The notes under the pieces: generated by a model
What the model saw: only the letters and a program-made list of their open reading frames with translations
Told to the model about the DNA's origin: nothing
Databases searched by the model: none
Translations under genes and position numbers: made by a program
DNA from: Acidobacteriota bacterium
GTDB lineage: Bacteria > Acidobacteriota > Blastocatellia > UBA7656
Length of the DNA stretch: 34,402 nucleotides
NCBI GenBank assembly: GCA_016201275.1
Contig: JACQDB010000144.1
Coordinates: 1 to 34,402, forward strand
Direction: 5' to 3'
Shown: positions 1 through 8,408 of the stretch, piece after piece
How positions within the stretch are numbered: the first letter of the stretch is position 1
How the letters are laid out: each line of letters opens with the position of its first letter

Positions 1-489
1 ACAGCCAACGCAGGGAAGACCTTCCTGATCTTCGCCAGCGGCCCGAACGGGACGAGTCAGAATCTGACGACGTTACCGGCGGGAACGCAGGGCTGTCCGG
101 CAGGTTTCCTGGGCAACCAGCAAGGTATTCAAGTGACGTTCAAGTGCGAACCGCCACCGACACCGGATAATCCGCCGGTGTCAAAAGATATTGCTGTCGT
201 TAATGCCTGCGCTCTCGACCGCACTGATGCGGGCGGGTTTGTGCTGACGATTACCGGAGGCAATATCAACGCCAACTCAACGATTAAGATTGGCAATACC
301 GAAGTGAACAAGAAGAAGTATAAATCGCCGGATAGTACAAAACCGGCTGGGTACTTCACCAAGGTAATCTTGAAGGGACAATCGTTGTGCGGCTTGTTGC
401 CTGGTCCAATTGTTATTACTAACAATACGACCAACGGCGTACCTTCAAGCGCCTTCCAGTGCAACAAATCTTGTCCATCACAAAACTAA
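1..489 (+). CDS. C-terminal part of an unknown, probably exported protein (5' end outside window)
   Basis: The frame is open from base 1 and ends at TAA 487-489, giving at least 162 residues. No start can be assigned because the frame enters from the left. The visible part is rich in Thr, Asn, Gly and Pro, has six Cys, a proline-rich linker (CEPPPTPDNPPV) and beta-strand-like repeats such as VLTITGGNINANSTIKIG, which resembles the opening of an IPT/TIG immunoglobulin-like domain. Low charge, paired Cys and Ig-like texture suggest a secreted or surface protein; this is inference, as no signal peptide or anchor is visible. The last residues (CNKSCPSQN) carry no obvious sorting signal. A strong intrinsic terminator follows 43 bases later, so this is the last gene of its transcript. 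Function unknown. Confidence 0.75.
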   Translation, partial: TANAGKTFLIFASGPNGTSQNLTTLPAGTQGCPAGFLGNQQGIQVTFKCEPPPTPDNPPVSKDIAVVNACALDRTDAGGFVLTITGGNINANSTIKIGNTEVNKKKYKSPDSTKPAGYFTKVILKGQSLCGLLPGPIVITNNTTNGVPSSAFQCNKSCPSQN

Positions 490-532
490 TTGAATATCGT
501 GGGCTGCTTGCAGCCTGAGTGTTCAGTTCTTG

Positions 533-562
533 AAAGAGGGTCAGTAATGACCCTCTTTTTTT
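533..562 (+). terminator. Intrinsic terminator after the first gene
   Basis: The 11-bp arms AAAGAGGGTCA (533-543) and TGACCCTCTTT (548-558) are perfect complements around the loop GTAA. The T tract runs from 556 to 562. It lies 43 bases after the stop at 489, so it very probably ends that transcript. Confidence 0.9.
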
Positions 563-612
563 CTTCAACTGTCAGGCTATTCACCTTCTGCTAATGAGCA
601 ATGAGGAGAGAG

Positions 613-683
613 GTTTCGTAGTCCCGCCTTCAGGCGGAAGCATTCGCAGCCATAATCTTGCATCTGAAAGCGGGACTACGAAA
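613..683. repeat. Inverted repeat with GTAGTCCCGC ends
   Basis: TTTCGTAGTCCCGC at about 613-627 is matched in reverse complement by GCGGGACTACGAAA at 670-683, about 42 bases apart. The left arm is followed by a small hairpin, CCGCCTTCAGGCGG. The left side is preceded by AATGAGGAGAGA, which also occurs just before the inverted-repeat element at 21677. A related stretch (GTCCCGCCTGCAAGCGG) occurs near 24942. It is probably a dispersed non-coding repeat. Confidence 0.6.
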
Positions 684-848
684 TCTTGCCTATTGATCTA
701 TTGCAGATCATCAACAGAGTTTTGATAAGCCCGATGTGGACGACTGTCGAACGGAAACTTCGTGGCAAAAATAAAGCCGTGCAATTCAATAGTTTTTCGT
801 AACTATCCAGCCTTGTTGCGAGAGTTGAATTCGGTGCGGCTGAGTAGT

Positions 849-949
849 TAGAGCGTGTCGCAGAAATGGATTTTTGTCCAGATATTGTATGTGAAGGTGT
901 AACTAACCACAAGATATGGGCGATTTCTGGAACTCTGCGACACGCTCTA
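849..949. repeat. TA-flanked palindromic element (MITE-like), GAGCGTGTCGCAGA ends
   Basis: The body at 851-947 begins GAGCGTGTCGCAGA and ends with its reverse complement TCTGCGACACGCTC. The inner bases AAAT and ATTT extend the arms imperfectly. A TA dinucleotide lies directly outside each end (849-850 and 948-949), as expected of a target duplication by TA-targeting transposases (IS630/Tc1-mariner type). It has no coding capacity. The right-hand TA is shared with the next element. Confidence 0.65.
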
Positions 950-1075
950 GAGCGGTTTTTATATGGGGTACGGAAACCTCAAACCGGTTGAGCAGCGGTC
1001 TCTGACCGTGCGAAGGTCAAAGACCGCCGCTCAACCGGTTTGGGTTTTCAGTAATTTCAAACGAAAATCGCTCTA
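948..1075. repeat. TA-flanked palindromic element, copy A of the GAGCGGTTTT family
   Basis: The element begins TAGAGCGGTTTT and ends AAAATCGCTCTA, so it has terminal inverted repeats with TA at both outer edges. Inside is a long hairpin: CAAACCGGTTGAGC and GCTCAACCGGTTTG flank a core that includes GGTCTCTGACC (997-1007). Its length (128 bp), ends and internal order match copies at 8084-8210 and 21520-21646. It is non-coding. Confidence 0.75.
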
Positions 1076-1232
1076 GCTATTTCTGAAATGGCATAGCGTG
1101 CAATTTTGAGTTGCCGAACCATACCGAACCGCATTAGGGTTTGAGGCAAGCCTCTTGAAAAATGCCCCTTTAATCTCAAACTACACTTTTAACAGATGTG
1201 TAGTGGTCTGCTGCCCTGTGGGTGTCAACAAT

Positions 1233-1442
1233 ATGAATGAGAAGAACAAGGAGTTGGTAGCCAGCAATTTGACCATGGCCTTTTATGCAGGGTTGGAACC
1301 GAGGATTCCGTATTTCGGGGAAGAACGACGCACGGTTCCGTATTCGCCTATGGAAGATGATCGCATTCCCAGCTTATCGGTTGAAGAAGTCTTTCATGTG
1401 TACACGCGATTTCTGCGTCTGCTTGAAGAGAGCGAAGAATAA
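1233..1442 (+). CDS. Small hypothetical protein, 69 residues
   Basis: The first ATG of the open frame is at 1233; an in-frame TTG at 1155 would add 26 atypical residues (with a VVVCC run), so the ATG is preferred although its ribosome binding site is weak. The protein starts MNEKNKELVASNLTMAFYAG, contains a Pro/Tyr-rich middle (EPRIPYFGEERRTVPYSP) and ends in an acidic, probably helical tail (VEEVFHVYTRFLRLLEESEE). It has no signal peptide, membrane segment or Cys pair, so it is likely cytosolic. I do not recognise the family. It stands alone between a repeat-rich gap and the convergent htrA gene. Reading-frame length is short enough that it could be spurious; the ordered, charged composition favours a real gene. 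Confidence 0.5.
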   Translation: MNEKNKELVASNLTMAFYAGLEPRIPYFGEERRTVPYSPMEDDRIPSLSVEEVFHVYTRFLRLLEESEE

Positions 1443-1449
1443 GAAGTTG

Positions 1450-1502
1450 GGAAGTTCGCTTCATCCATTTTTTTAACAAGAATTGAAGGCGCGAACTTCC
1501 CC
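1450..1502. terminator. Inverted repeat between convergent genes, possible bidirectional terminator
   Basis: GGGAAGTTCGC (1450-1460) and GCGAACTTCCC (1492-1502) are perfect 11-bp complements. The loop is long (31 bases) and contains a T run, and no T tract follows either arm, so the structure is not a textbook terminator. Its position between the stop of the small gene (1442) and the stop of htrA (1516) suits transcript ends from both sides. Confidence 0.45.
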
Positions 1503-1515
1503 TACAACAGGCAGG

Positions 1516-3360
1516 TTATTCCAGTGTGACTTCTAGGAATAAGATACGTCCGCCTCTTTCAACCTGCACGGAAATTTTATCGCCGGTTTTGAGCGCCGAG
1601 TCAGCGCGCTGCAAATCCGCGCCGGTTTTGACGACCGTGCGATCCACGCGGTGAATCACATCGCCGTGGCGTATGCCGGCTTCTGCCGCAGGACTGTTGG
1701 GCGCGACGCTCCGCACGATGACGCCCGAATTGGTGGTCAGGTTCAGGCGCGCCGCCATGTCGGGAGTGATTTCCTGAACGCCGATTCCCAAGTGACTGGC
1801 TTTGGTTGAAGCCGGGTCTGGTTCCGGCGTCTGGTTATCCGGTTGCGGACGTGCGGCGGTAACCTCTGCCGGTCTTTCCGCCAGCACTACGGTCACGCTT
1901 TGAGGCTTGCCATCGCGCAAAAATTCCACCGTGCAGGATTTCCCTACAGGCGTCGCTGTCACTGCATCGGTCAATTCTCTAGGGCTGGTCACTTTCTTGC
2001 CATCGAAAGAAGTGATGATGTCGCCAACTCGTAAACCGGCTTTGGCGGCGGGAGTGTCGGAGCCAGGGAGATTGCTAATCAAAACTCCCGAATGCGGCTC
2101 TACGCCATAAGACCTCGCCAGCGGGGTATCGAGTTCTCTGGGATTGACGCCCAAATAACCCCGCGAAACTTTGCCTTTTTTGACGATTTCATTAAACACC
2201 TCGCGGGCAATGTTGGAGGTGACGGCAAAGCCTATGCCGATGTTGCCACCCTGTTCCGAAAAGGCTCCCGGTTGCGACAGTATGAAAGAGTTGATGCCTA
2301 TGACTTCGGCCTTCATGCTGATGAGTGGGCCGCCGGAATTGCCAGGATTGATCGAGGCATCGGTTTGAATGAAACGCCCTAATTGAGTATTGGGATTTTC
2401 TCTTCCGGTGGCGCTGACGATGCCCGCCGTTAAAGTTTGTTGCAAGCCGAAGGGGCTGCCCAAAGCCAAGACCCAATCGCCCTGCTGCACTTCATCTGAA
2501 TTGCCGAGTATGGCTACAGGCAAGCCGGCCTCATCAATCTTGATGACGGCCAGATCGGTTTCCCTGTCGGTGCCGATGACGGTGGCTTTATATTTTCGAT
2601 TATCGGAAAGCGTAACTTCGATTTTCGAGGCTTTATCCACCACATGATTATTGGTGATGATGTAACCGTCATTGGTGACGACAAACCCGGAGCCAGCCGA
2701 TTGACGACGACGCGGAGTATTGGGAACCGGGAAGCCGAAAATTTCCGGCGACTGCGAATCCTCGGCAACCCTTTCGGTCACCTCTATATAAACTACAGCG
2801 GGCTTCACCGCCTTGCTGATTTCCCGAAACGAATTGGAAAGCTCGGTTGGCGAAGGCGCGCCGGTATAGACGGCTCGCGGCGGCGGCAGCACAGGCACAT
2901 CCCCTGAAGGTTTGCTGCGAAACGCCGCCTGAATCGCCAGTATAGAGGTAAACAACAGCAGGGCGATCACTCCCAGCGCAATCCACATCGTAGCTTTTCG
3001 TCGGCGCTCAGGAAGCGGCGGTTCGCGAAATCCGCCGGGGATTTGCTGTGCAAACGCCTGCTCTTGTGCGGCTGTATAATTCGATTCGCGATTGAACGAA
3101 TCGGTATAACGCTGCTCCTGAAACAGGTTGGTGCGAGGCGGCGGTGGAATCGTTGGTTGGGGATTACTCGAAGGATTTGATAAGCCCGATTCACCAAATA
3201 TCGTATTGCTCAATATACCTTCAAAATCCTCACCTTGGTGCGGTGCGGCAGGGAAGGGACGAGTCGCCTTGCTGCCATTTTCCGTAGCCTGATTCTCAGC
3301 ACGATCTGAATTTTCGTTTGGCTGTAAGGAATCAGGAAAGTGATTATCTTGATTATCCAT
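1516..3360 (-). CDS. HtrA/DegP-type serine protease, membrane anchored, two PDZ domains
   Basis: Envelope protease/chaperone of the DegP/DegS/HtrA family (trypsin-like, S1C), expected to degrade misfolded envelope proteins. The ATG at 3360 is chosen over one at 3390 because it follows AAAGGAA at proper spacing; the product has 614 residues. The order is a Pro/Gln/Asn-rich cytosolic tail (1-120), one membrane span (about 126-146, MWIALGVIALLLFTS), the protease with His239 (NNHVV), Asp269 (ETDLAV) and Ser342 (GNSGG), PDZ1 (about 400-500) and PDZ2 (about 523-614). All catalytic residues are present. The N-terminal tail of over 100 disordered residues is longer than in DegS. The gene stands alone: a perfect terminator separates it from the two-component genes upstream. 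Confidence 0.95.
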   Translation of the reverse strand: MDNQDNHFPDSLQPNENSDRAENQATENGSKATRPFPAAPHQGEDFEGILSNTIFGESGLSNPSSNPQPTIPPPPRTNLFQEQRYTDSFNRESNYTAAQEQAFAQQIPGGFREPPLPERRRKATMWIALGVIALLLFTSILAIQAAFRSKPSGDVPVLPPPRAVYTGAPSPTELSNSFREISKAVKPAVVYIEVTERVAEDSQSPEIFGFPVPNTPRRRQSAGSGFVVTNDGYIITNNHVVDKASKIEVTLSDNRKYKATVIGTDRETDLAVIKIDEAGLPVAILGNSDEVQQGDWVLALGSPFGLQQTLTAGIVSATGRENPNTQLGRFIQTDASINPGNSGGPLISMKAEVIGINSFILSQPGAFSEQGGNIGIGFAVTSNIAREVFNEIVKKGKVSRGYLGVNPRELDTPLARSYGVEPHSGVLISNLPGSDTPAAKAGLRVGDIITSFDGKKVTSPRELTDAVTATPVGKSCTVEFLRDGKPQSVTVVLAERPAEVTAARPQPDNQTPEPDPASTKASHLGIGVQEITPDMAARLNLTTNSGVIVRSVAPNSPAAEAGIRHGDVIHRVDRTVVKTGADLQRADSALKTGDKISVQVERGGRILFLEVTLE

Positions 3361-3443
3361 GTGGTTTCCTTTCGACACTGCAATTGTCAACTAAAGATTA
3401 GCGAAAAAGCGAAATTCAACGCAACTCCCGGTTGCCGGTATTC

Positions 3444-3486
3444 AAAAAAAGACGCAGAGAAGAAATTCTTCTCTGCGTCTTTTTTA
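3444..3486 (-). terminator. Perfect palindromic terminator after the response-regulator gene
   Basis: A run of seven A, then GACGCAGAGAAGAA (3451-3464), is mirrored by TTCTTCTCTGCGTC (3466-3479) and a T run to 3486. The palindrome is centred on 3465 and works in either direction. It lies 24 bases past the stop of the NtrC-type regulator (3511) and upstream of the htrA start (3360), so it isolates htrA from the kinase operon. Confidence 0.9.
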
Positions 3487-3510
3487 ACGCCTGCAAAAGC
3501 CGGTCGGTGG

Positions 3511-4890
3511 CTAAGAAACTTTTCGCGTGCGCGTCAAGCCATAGGATTTCAACTGTCGGTAAAGCGTGCTGGGCGAGATGCCAAGAATCTCGCAGGCTTT
3601 GCCCTGATGCCAGCCGGTCTCTTCCAATACGGTCATGATTTGATTCTTCTTAATATCATCGAGACTGTTTGCCGAAGGAATATTGAGATTGCTCGCCAGA
3701 TACAGCGGCGAATTATTTTTCCGCATCTCTATGGGCAAATCTTCGGCTTTGATTAAATCGCCCGAACAGAGAATCAAGGCGCGTTCGATGACATTGCGAA
3801 GTTCGCGCACGTTGCCAGGCCAATCGTGACTGGCCAATATATCCATAGCCTCTTCGGTAAAGCGTGCGTATTTGCCGCCAGCGGCACGCGCCAGAAAATT
3901 CTCTGCCAAAGGCCCGATGTCCTCCGGTCTGTCGCGCAGCGGCGGCAGCTTGATCGTAAAGTTGTTGATGCGATAAAGCAGGTCGGCGCGGAATTTTCCT
4001 TCCTGCACATCCTGCATCAAATCGCGGTTGGTGGCGGCGACGACGCGCACATCCACTTCAACTTTTTTGGTGCCGCCGACGCGGTAAAACGATTGCGTCT
4101 CCAACACGCGCAGCAGTTTCGATTGCAGCGTCATACTCATCTCGCCGATTTCATCAAGAAAGAGCGTGCCGTTATTGGCCAGTTCAAACAGCCCCAGCTT
4201 GCGTTTTTGCGCGCTGGTAAAAGCGCCTTGCTCATAGCCGAAGAGTTCCGATTCCAGCAAGGTCTCTTGAATCGCCGCGCAACTGATGTCTATGAACGGG
4301 CCGTTATGTCGAGGCGAAAAGTGGTGTAAGGTGTTGGCAATTAATTCTTTGCCGGTTCCCGATTCGCCGGTCACCAACACAATCGCATTCGAGGCCGCGA
4401 CCTTTCTGACCAACGATAAAATGCTCTTCATCAAATCGCTGTTGACCACGATATTCGGAGATTTTTCCTTGTAACTCAAACGTGATTGCAATAACACATT
4501 TTCATGTTTGAGTTGGCGTTTTTCATAGGCTTTATTGAGAATGGCTTCAAGCTCGCTGATGTGACAAGGCTTGGTCAAGTAATCATAAGCGCCCATCTTC
4601 ATGGCTTGTAGCGCCGTCTCTACCGTGGCGTGACCGGTCATCATCAGCACTTCGGGCGGCTGCTCCATCTCGCGCAATTCCCGCAGCACATCCAGGCCAC
4701 CGCGCACCGGCATCATAATGTCAAGCAGCGCGACATCGAACTCTTCTTCATGAGCGGCGCGCACAGCGGCCTCGCCATCATGTACCAGCGTCACCTGATG
4801 TCCAAGTCTGGCCAGTTCTCTCTGTAATACGAAGCCCAGGTTTTTTTCGTCTTCGGCGATTAACAGTCGTATTCTGGAATTAGCGCTCAC
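3511..4890 (-). CDS. NtrC-family sigma-54-dependent response regulator
   Basis: A 459-residue activator of RNA polymerase carrying sigma-54. The receiver domain (1-120) has acidic pocket residues near 13-15, phospho-acceptor Asp57 (LLDIMMP), Thr85 and Lys107. The AAA+ domain (about 145-385) has Walker A GESGTGKE (175-182), the sigma-54 contact loop GAFTSA (222-227), Walker B LFLDEIGE and the arginine finger region RADLLYRIN. A Fis-type helix-turn-helix ends the protein (about 418-451). The start is GTG at 4890, overlapping the kinase stop as GTGA, so translation is probably coupled. With all key residues intact, this is a functional regulator; its target promoters are not evident in the window. 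Confidence 0.95.
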   Translation of the reverse strand: MSANSRIRLLIAEDEKNLGFVLQRELARLGHQVTLVHDGEAAVRAAHEEEFDVALLDIMMPVRGGLDVLRELREMEQPPEVLMMTGHATVETALQAMKMGAYDYLTKPCHISELEAILNKAYEKRQLKHENVLLQSRLSYKEKSPNIVVNSDLMKSILSLVRKVAASNAIVLVTGESGTGKELIANTLHHFSPRHNGPFIDISCAAIQETLLESELFGYEQGAFTSAQKRKLGLFELANNGTLFLDEIGEMSMTLQSKLLRVLETQSFYRVGGTKKVEVDVRVVAATNRDLMQDVQEGKFRADLLYRINNFTIKLPPLRDRPEDIGPLAENFLARAAGGKYARFTEEAMDILASHDWPGNVRELRNVIERALILCSGDLIKAEDLPIEMRKNNSPLYLASNLNIPSANSLDDIKKNQIMTVLEETGWHQGKACEILGISPSTLYRQLKSYGLTRTRKVS

Positions 4891-7541
4891 AATATACTCT
4901 CCGTATGATATTCAGTTAATAGCGGGGGAAGATAATTGCCGGTGCTGATGACGGGCAATAACACGCGAAAAGTCGAGCCGTGACCTTCGCTTGACTCGAC
5001 TTCGATTTTGCCACCATGATCGGTGACTATGCCGTAGCACACCGATAGACCGAGGCCAGTGCCTTTGCCGATCTCTTTGGTGGTAAAGAACGGATCGAAA
5101 ATTTTTGACTTGATCGCCGCCGGAATACCGCAACCGTTATCGGCAAATTCCGCGCACACCCGCCACGCGGTTTCACCCGACAGCCATCGGGTGCGAATCG
5201 TCAATTCACCATCTCTTTCCATTGCGTCATAGGCATTGGAAATTAAGGCGATGAACAATTGCTTCATCTGCCCTTCGTTGACCAGCACATTGCCCAAGGT
5301 GTTATCCAACTCTTTATGGATTTTCATTTTGCCGATGCGCGGGTGATGTTTAAGCAGCAACAGCGTCTGGTCAATCAAGTGATTGATGTCGCATTGAATT
5401 TTTTCGGCCTGACGTTGATGCGAAAATTCCAGCAGGCTGTTGGTGATGGTTTTGCAGCGGAAGGCTTCATCCTTGATGATTTGCAGATACTCTTTGAAGT
5501 CGTCTTGGATGTCGCCGGGATTGATCTCCAACATACGCGAGACCAAGGCCTCGGCACACGCCGAAATGGTGGCCAGCGGATTGTTGATTTCATGCACCAC
5601 ACCGGCGGCCAGCCTGCCTATGGAAGCAAGCTTATCGGCGTGCATAACCGCGTCGTTCATCTTCTTCTGTTCGGTAATTTCTTCGCCGACGGTGATGACG
5701 TGCGACACTTCGGCATTGTCCACGCGCATAGGAATCTTGCTGATTTTCCACACCTGTTTTTGGCCGTTGGCGTGCGACTCCTGCTCGAACTGGATGATCT
5801 TGCCGCTGCGAAAAACCTCCATGAACTCTTTGTGCAACTGGGTGCGCGGTTGTTTGGTCAACACCGAAAAGACGTTGCGGCCAATGGCGTCGCTGCGATT
5901 GATGCCGATACCATCTTCGCGGCTTTGATTCCAAGCGACGATCTTCATATCGGAATCCACCACGTAGAGCGACACCGGCAGCGAATCTATAATCTTTTCG
6001 GTGAAGCGTTTCTGCTCTTCAATCTCCTGCGTCCGTCGCGCAACTTCGACCGCTAAATTGATCGAAGTATCTTTGGTGTTTTGATACAACTCGATGTTGC
6101 GTATGGCGAGGCTCAATTGGTGCGCCACTGCCGACAACAACTTCTGGTCATCGAGCGTAAAAGATCGCGCATTGCTGCTGCCGCAAATCATGATGCCCAA
6201 CAATTTATTGTCAAACATGAGCGGCACGATGGTTTCCAGCAAGATTTTTTCATCGCCAATGAAGCGGTTGGTGACGCGGATTTCGATGGATGAATGCAGG
6301 CCGCCGCGTGACTCCTCGAAATACTTTTCGATGGCGTCTTTGTCGTACCAGTCGTTGTGGGATTGCGGCCCAGCGAGAGTTTTGGAATATTTGGCGGCGG
6401 CGATCTTCTGCGATTGCAGCGAGGTTTTCACCAGCACCGCACACACATCGCATTGCAGCGTCTTGCCTACGGAAAACACCGCGTAACTCAACAACTCGTC
6501 AAACTCCAGCGAAGTCATGAGGTTGTTGCTCAGATTATAAACGAAGGAAAGTTGCGACGCGCTCTTGGTGGTTTCGATATAGAGACGGGCGTTTTCCAAG
6601 GCCACGCTCAATTGATTGCAGATCGTCGAAAGCAATTCGGCATAGGGTTTGGTGAACGCCGTCCGGGTGTTGGAAAACAGACAGATCGCTCCCGCTACTT
6701 CATCCTTCAAACCTATGGGCGCGCAGACCACGCCGTACATCTCTTGCAAACGGTCGTCGGGGAGTTTGAGGCCGCCGGTGTCATGAATCGCATTCAAAAT
6801 CAGCGGCTCTTTTTTCATGTGCGCCACAGTGCCGAAATAAAAATCGAGCAGGCAACCATCCCAGTCGTCTTCCGCAGAAAAGCCTTCGGCGGCTACTACG
6901 CTCATCGCCTGTTTATCCGGAGTTCGCAGATAGACGACACCGGCACTGGCATTCAAGCCTTTGATTAAAGCCTGTAGCGTGCCGCGCAATAACACTTCGG
7001 GATTGAGCGAACTGCTGAGAACGGAGGAGACCGAATGCAGCAGGTGGAGTTGTTCAAACTTTTCCGATTTTACTTTGCCCTGTTGCCAGACCTTCAACAG
7101 CGATTTGATGCGTGACAACAATTCGCCTTTGGGCACCGGCTTGGTCAAATAGACCGTTGCCCCGGCGTTCAACCAGGCAATCTTGTCCTGGGGCAGCGGA
7201 TTTTTAGAGATCACCAGAATGGGAATATCGCTGGACGCGGTGTGTTCGCGTATGGCTACGCAGAACTGCAAAGCCTCTTGCGCCCAGTGCAATTTTTGCA
7301 GACTGCTGGAAGGCTCGTCGTCATGCGTCGGTTTTAACATACCGGTCACACGCGAAGCCGAAGGCTCGATGATGATTAAAGAAGGATGATGTAGGGCAAT
7401 TTGATTCAGGGCATCCGAGAAGCATTCAACTGCGGTCGCCGCATAACCGGAAGACTCGACCAATCGTTTGAGCGATTGTGCCGACTTGACTTCATCGCCA
7501 ATCACCAATAGGTGTTCATGACAACCTGAAAGACTAGACAT
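4887..7541 (-). CDS. Multi-domain sensor histidine kinase with degenerate receiver, GAF and PAS domains
   Basis: A soluble 884-residue kinase and likely partner of the NtrC-type regulator downstream. In order: a receiver-like domain (about 10-155), two GAF domains (about 165-320 and 330-485), a short coiled linker, a PAS domain (about 512-625), the dimerisation/phospho-acceptor region with His650 ([13 protein letters not shown]), and an HATPase domain with the N box (ISNAYDAM), G1 (DNGCGIP), F box (FDPFFTTK) and G2 (GKGTGLGLS). In the receiver-like domain Lys134 is kept, but the expected phospho-acceptor Asp is Glu59 (LIIIEPSA), so it is probably not phosphorylated and may serve as a constitutive or docking module. 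There is no membrane span, so it senses an internal signal. ATG at 7541 has a weak ribosome binding site but is preceded by a good promoter. Confidence 0.93.
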   Translation of the reverse strand: MSSLSGCHEHLLVIGDEVKSAQSLKRLVESSGYAATAVECFSDALNQIALHHPSLIIIEPSASRVTGMLKPTHDDEPSSSLQKLHWAQEALQFCVAIREHTASSDIPILVISKNPLPQDKIAWLNAGATVYLTKPVPKGELLSRIKSLLKVWQQGKVKSEKFEQLHLLHSVSSVLSSSLNPEVLLRGTLQALIKGLNASAGVVYLRTPDKQAMSVVAAEGFSAEDDWDGCLLDFYFGTVAHMKKEPLILNAIHDTGGLKLPDDRLQEMYGVVCAPIGLKDEVAGAICLFSNTRTAFTKPYAELLSTICNQLSVALENARLYIETTKSASQLSFVYNLSNNLMTSLEFDELLSYAVFSVGKTLQCDVCAVLVKTSLQSQKIAAAKYSKTLAGPQSHNDWYDKDAIEKYFEESRGGLHSSIEIRVTNRFIGDEKILLETIVPLMFDNKLLGIMICGSSNARSFTLDDQKLLSAVAHQLSLAIRNIELYQNTKDTSINLAVEVARRTQEIEEQKRFTEKIIDSLPVSLYVVDSDMKIVAWNQSREDGIGINRSDAIGRNVFSVLTKQPRTQLHKEFMEVFRSGKIIQFEQESHANGQKQVWKISKIPMRVDNAEVSHVITVGEEITEQKKMNDAVMHADKLASIGRLAAGVVHEINNPLATISACAEALVSRMLEINPGDIQDDFKEYLQIIKDEAFRCKTITNSLLEFSHQRQAEKIQCDINHLIDQTLLLLKHHPRIGKMKIHKELDNTLGNVLVNEGQMKQLFIALISNAYDAMERDGELTIRTRWLSGETAWRVCAEFADNGCGIPAAIKSKIFDPFFTTKEIGKGTGLGLSVCYGIVTDHGGKIEVESSEGHGSTFRVLLPVISTGNYLPPLLTEYHTESIL

Positions 7542-7610
7542 GAATTGCCTGCGTGAAGAAAGGGGCGTATTCAGTTAAAGGGGCAATGCAAAATGCAACG
7601 TATTGCTCAG

Positions 7611-7639
7611 AATTTATGTCAAGCTGAATGAAGTGTCAA
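7611..7639 (-). promoter_or_regulatory. Sigma-70-type promoter for the kinase/regulator operon
   Basis: On the reverse strand a perfect TTGACA (7634-7639) is followed after exactly 17 bases by TAAATT (7611-7616). It lies 70 bases upstream of the kinase start at 7541. The -10 box matches consensus at four of six bases. Confidence 0.6.
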
Positions 7640-7817
7640 CACATTTATTGGCGAATCAGTCTTTTTGATTTCTTTAGCGAGGATTTTTCTCTGCGACGAA
7701 GAAAAACACCGACTCAATAATGACAGGTGAAACCACTAACCTTCGCCTTGCGCTATGTCAAACTACACAATAAGCGGCGTTCTCAGTTGGTACTGCCAGA
7801 CGTTCCCGAAAGACTCC

Positions 7818-7937
7818 TCAATGACCGCTGATTTTTGGTGTGCTGCCTGTGTTGGTCTGTTCGACACTCGCCGCATAGTTGTAGTTCAAGTTCATCAACG
7901 TGATGCTGTTGCCGGTACGGATGCGCCGACGCAAGCC
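7818..7937 (-). pseudogene. Possible decayed RHS/YD-repeat fragment
   Basis: One reverse-strand frame reads TGNSITLMNLNYNYAAS before a stop at 7818-7820. The pattern L-x-L-x-Y-N-Y with a Ser/Thr-rich run before it resembles strands of RHS-repeat proteins. Only about 35-40 codons are readable and no start exists, so if real it is a remnant. The similarity is judged by eye and weak. Confidence 0.22.
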
Positions 7938-8083
7938 TACGGCGCTCTGTCAGAGCGCGACCTGCAAACCACCTTTGCCCTCCCGTGGCTCTACCACTGG
8001 CGACTCTCCTGTGCGCCTACGGCGCAAAAACTAAGAGACCTGCAATTACCCAATCACACGATGCGCTACTTGTATGACGCGAC

Positions 8084-8210
8084 TAAAGCGGTTTTTGTTT
8101 GAGCTTACGGAAACCTCAAACCCGTTGAGCGGCGGTCGAAGACCTTCGCTCGGTCGAAGACCACTGCTCAACGATAGCGCGTTCCGTACACACATATGCA
8201 AACCGCTCTA
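8084..8210. repeat. TA-flanked palindromic element, copy B of the GAGCGGTTTT family
   Basis: The element starts TAAAGCGGTTTTTGTTTGAG and ends GCAAACCGCTCTA, with TA at both outer edges. It shares with copy C the internal blocks CCTCAAACCCGTTGAGCGG and two GGTCGAAGACC palindromes (8134-8144 and 8152-8162), followed by GCTCAACGATA. Length 127 bp, non-coding. Confidence 0.75.
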
Positions 8211-8408
8211 ACCTCGACTTTGCCCAATTTCAGATTGGACAACACCAATCAAGAACTGACGTTGCGGTTCGCGCCTAGAATTATTGAACCTTACCTCAAC
8301 AAGCTGAGGTTCAATCATTCCAAGGGTTGAAATAGCCAATGAAATCAGGCTACTTCGCCACGGAAAAATCTACCAACGGAGAGTCGAGGCGGTTTGGCCA
8401 TTCGCTTG

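Larger units (their letters stand above)
490..1232. other. 743-bp intergenic region rich in inverted repeats
   Basis: No credible gene is seen. It contains the terminator at 533-562, an inverted repeat at 613-683, and two adjoining TA-flanked palindromic elements (849-949 and 948-1075). A reverse-strand open frame at 676-912 runs through one of these repeats and has no family motif or ribosome binding site. The stretch 684-848 shows nothing I recognise. Confidence 0.7.

Noticed and set aside
676-912. Reverse-strand 78-codon frame as a transposase fragment
   Set aside because: A short RLDSYEKLL run is vaguely transposase-like, but the frame overlaps palindromic repeats and has no catalytic or helix-turn-helix motif.
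3361-3440. Sigma-54 (-24/-12) promoter before htrA, which would link it to the NtrC-type regulator
   Set aside because: The best GG and GC pairs are 12 bases apart where 10 are required. A similar 12-base arrangement before czcC near 15545 fails for the same reason.
7755-8102. Forward open frame of 115 codons as a gene
   Set aside because: No ribosome binding site, no family pattern, and it runs into the left end of palindromic copy B; a weak remnant on the other strand fits as well.
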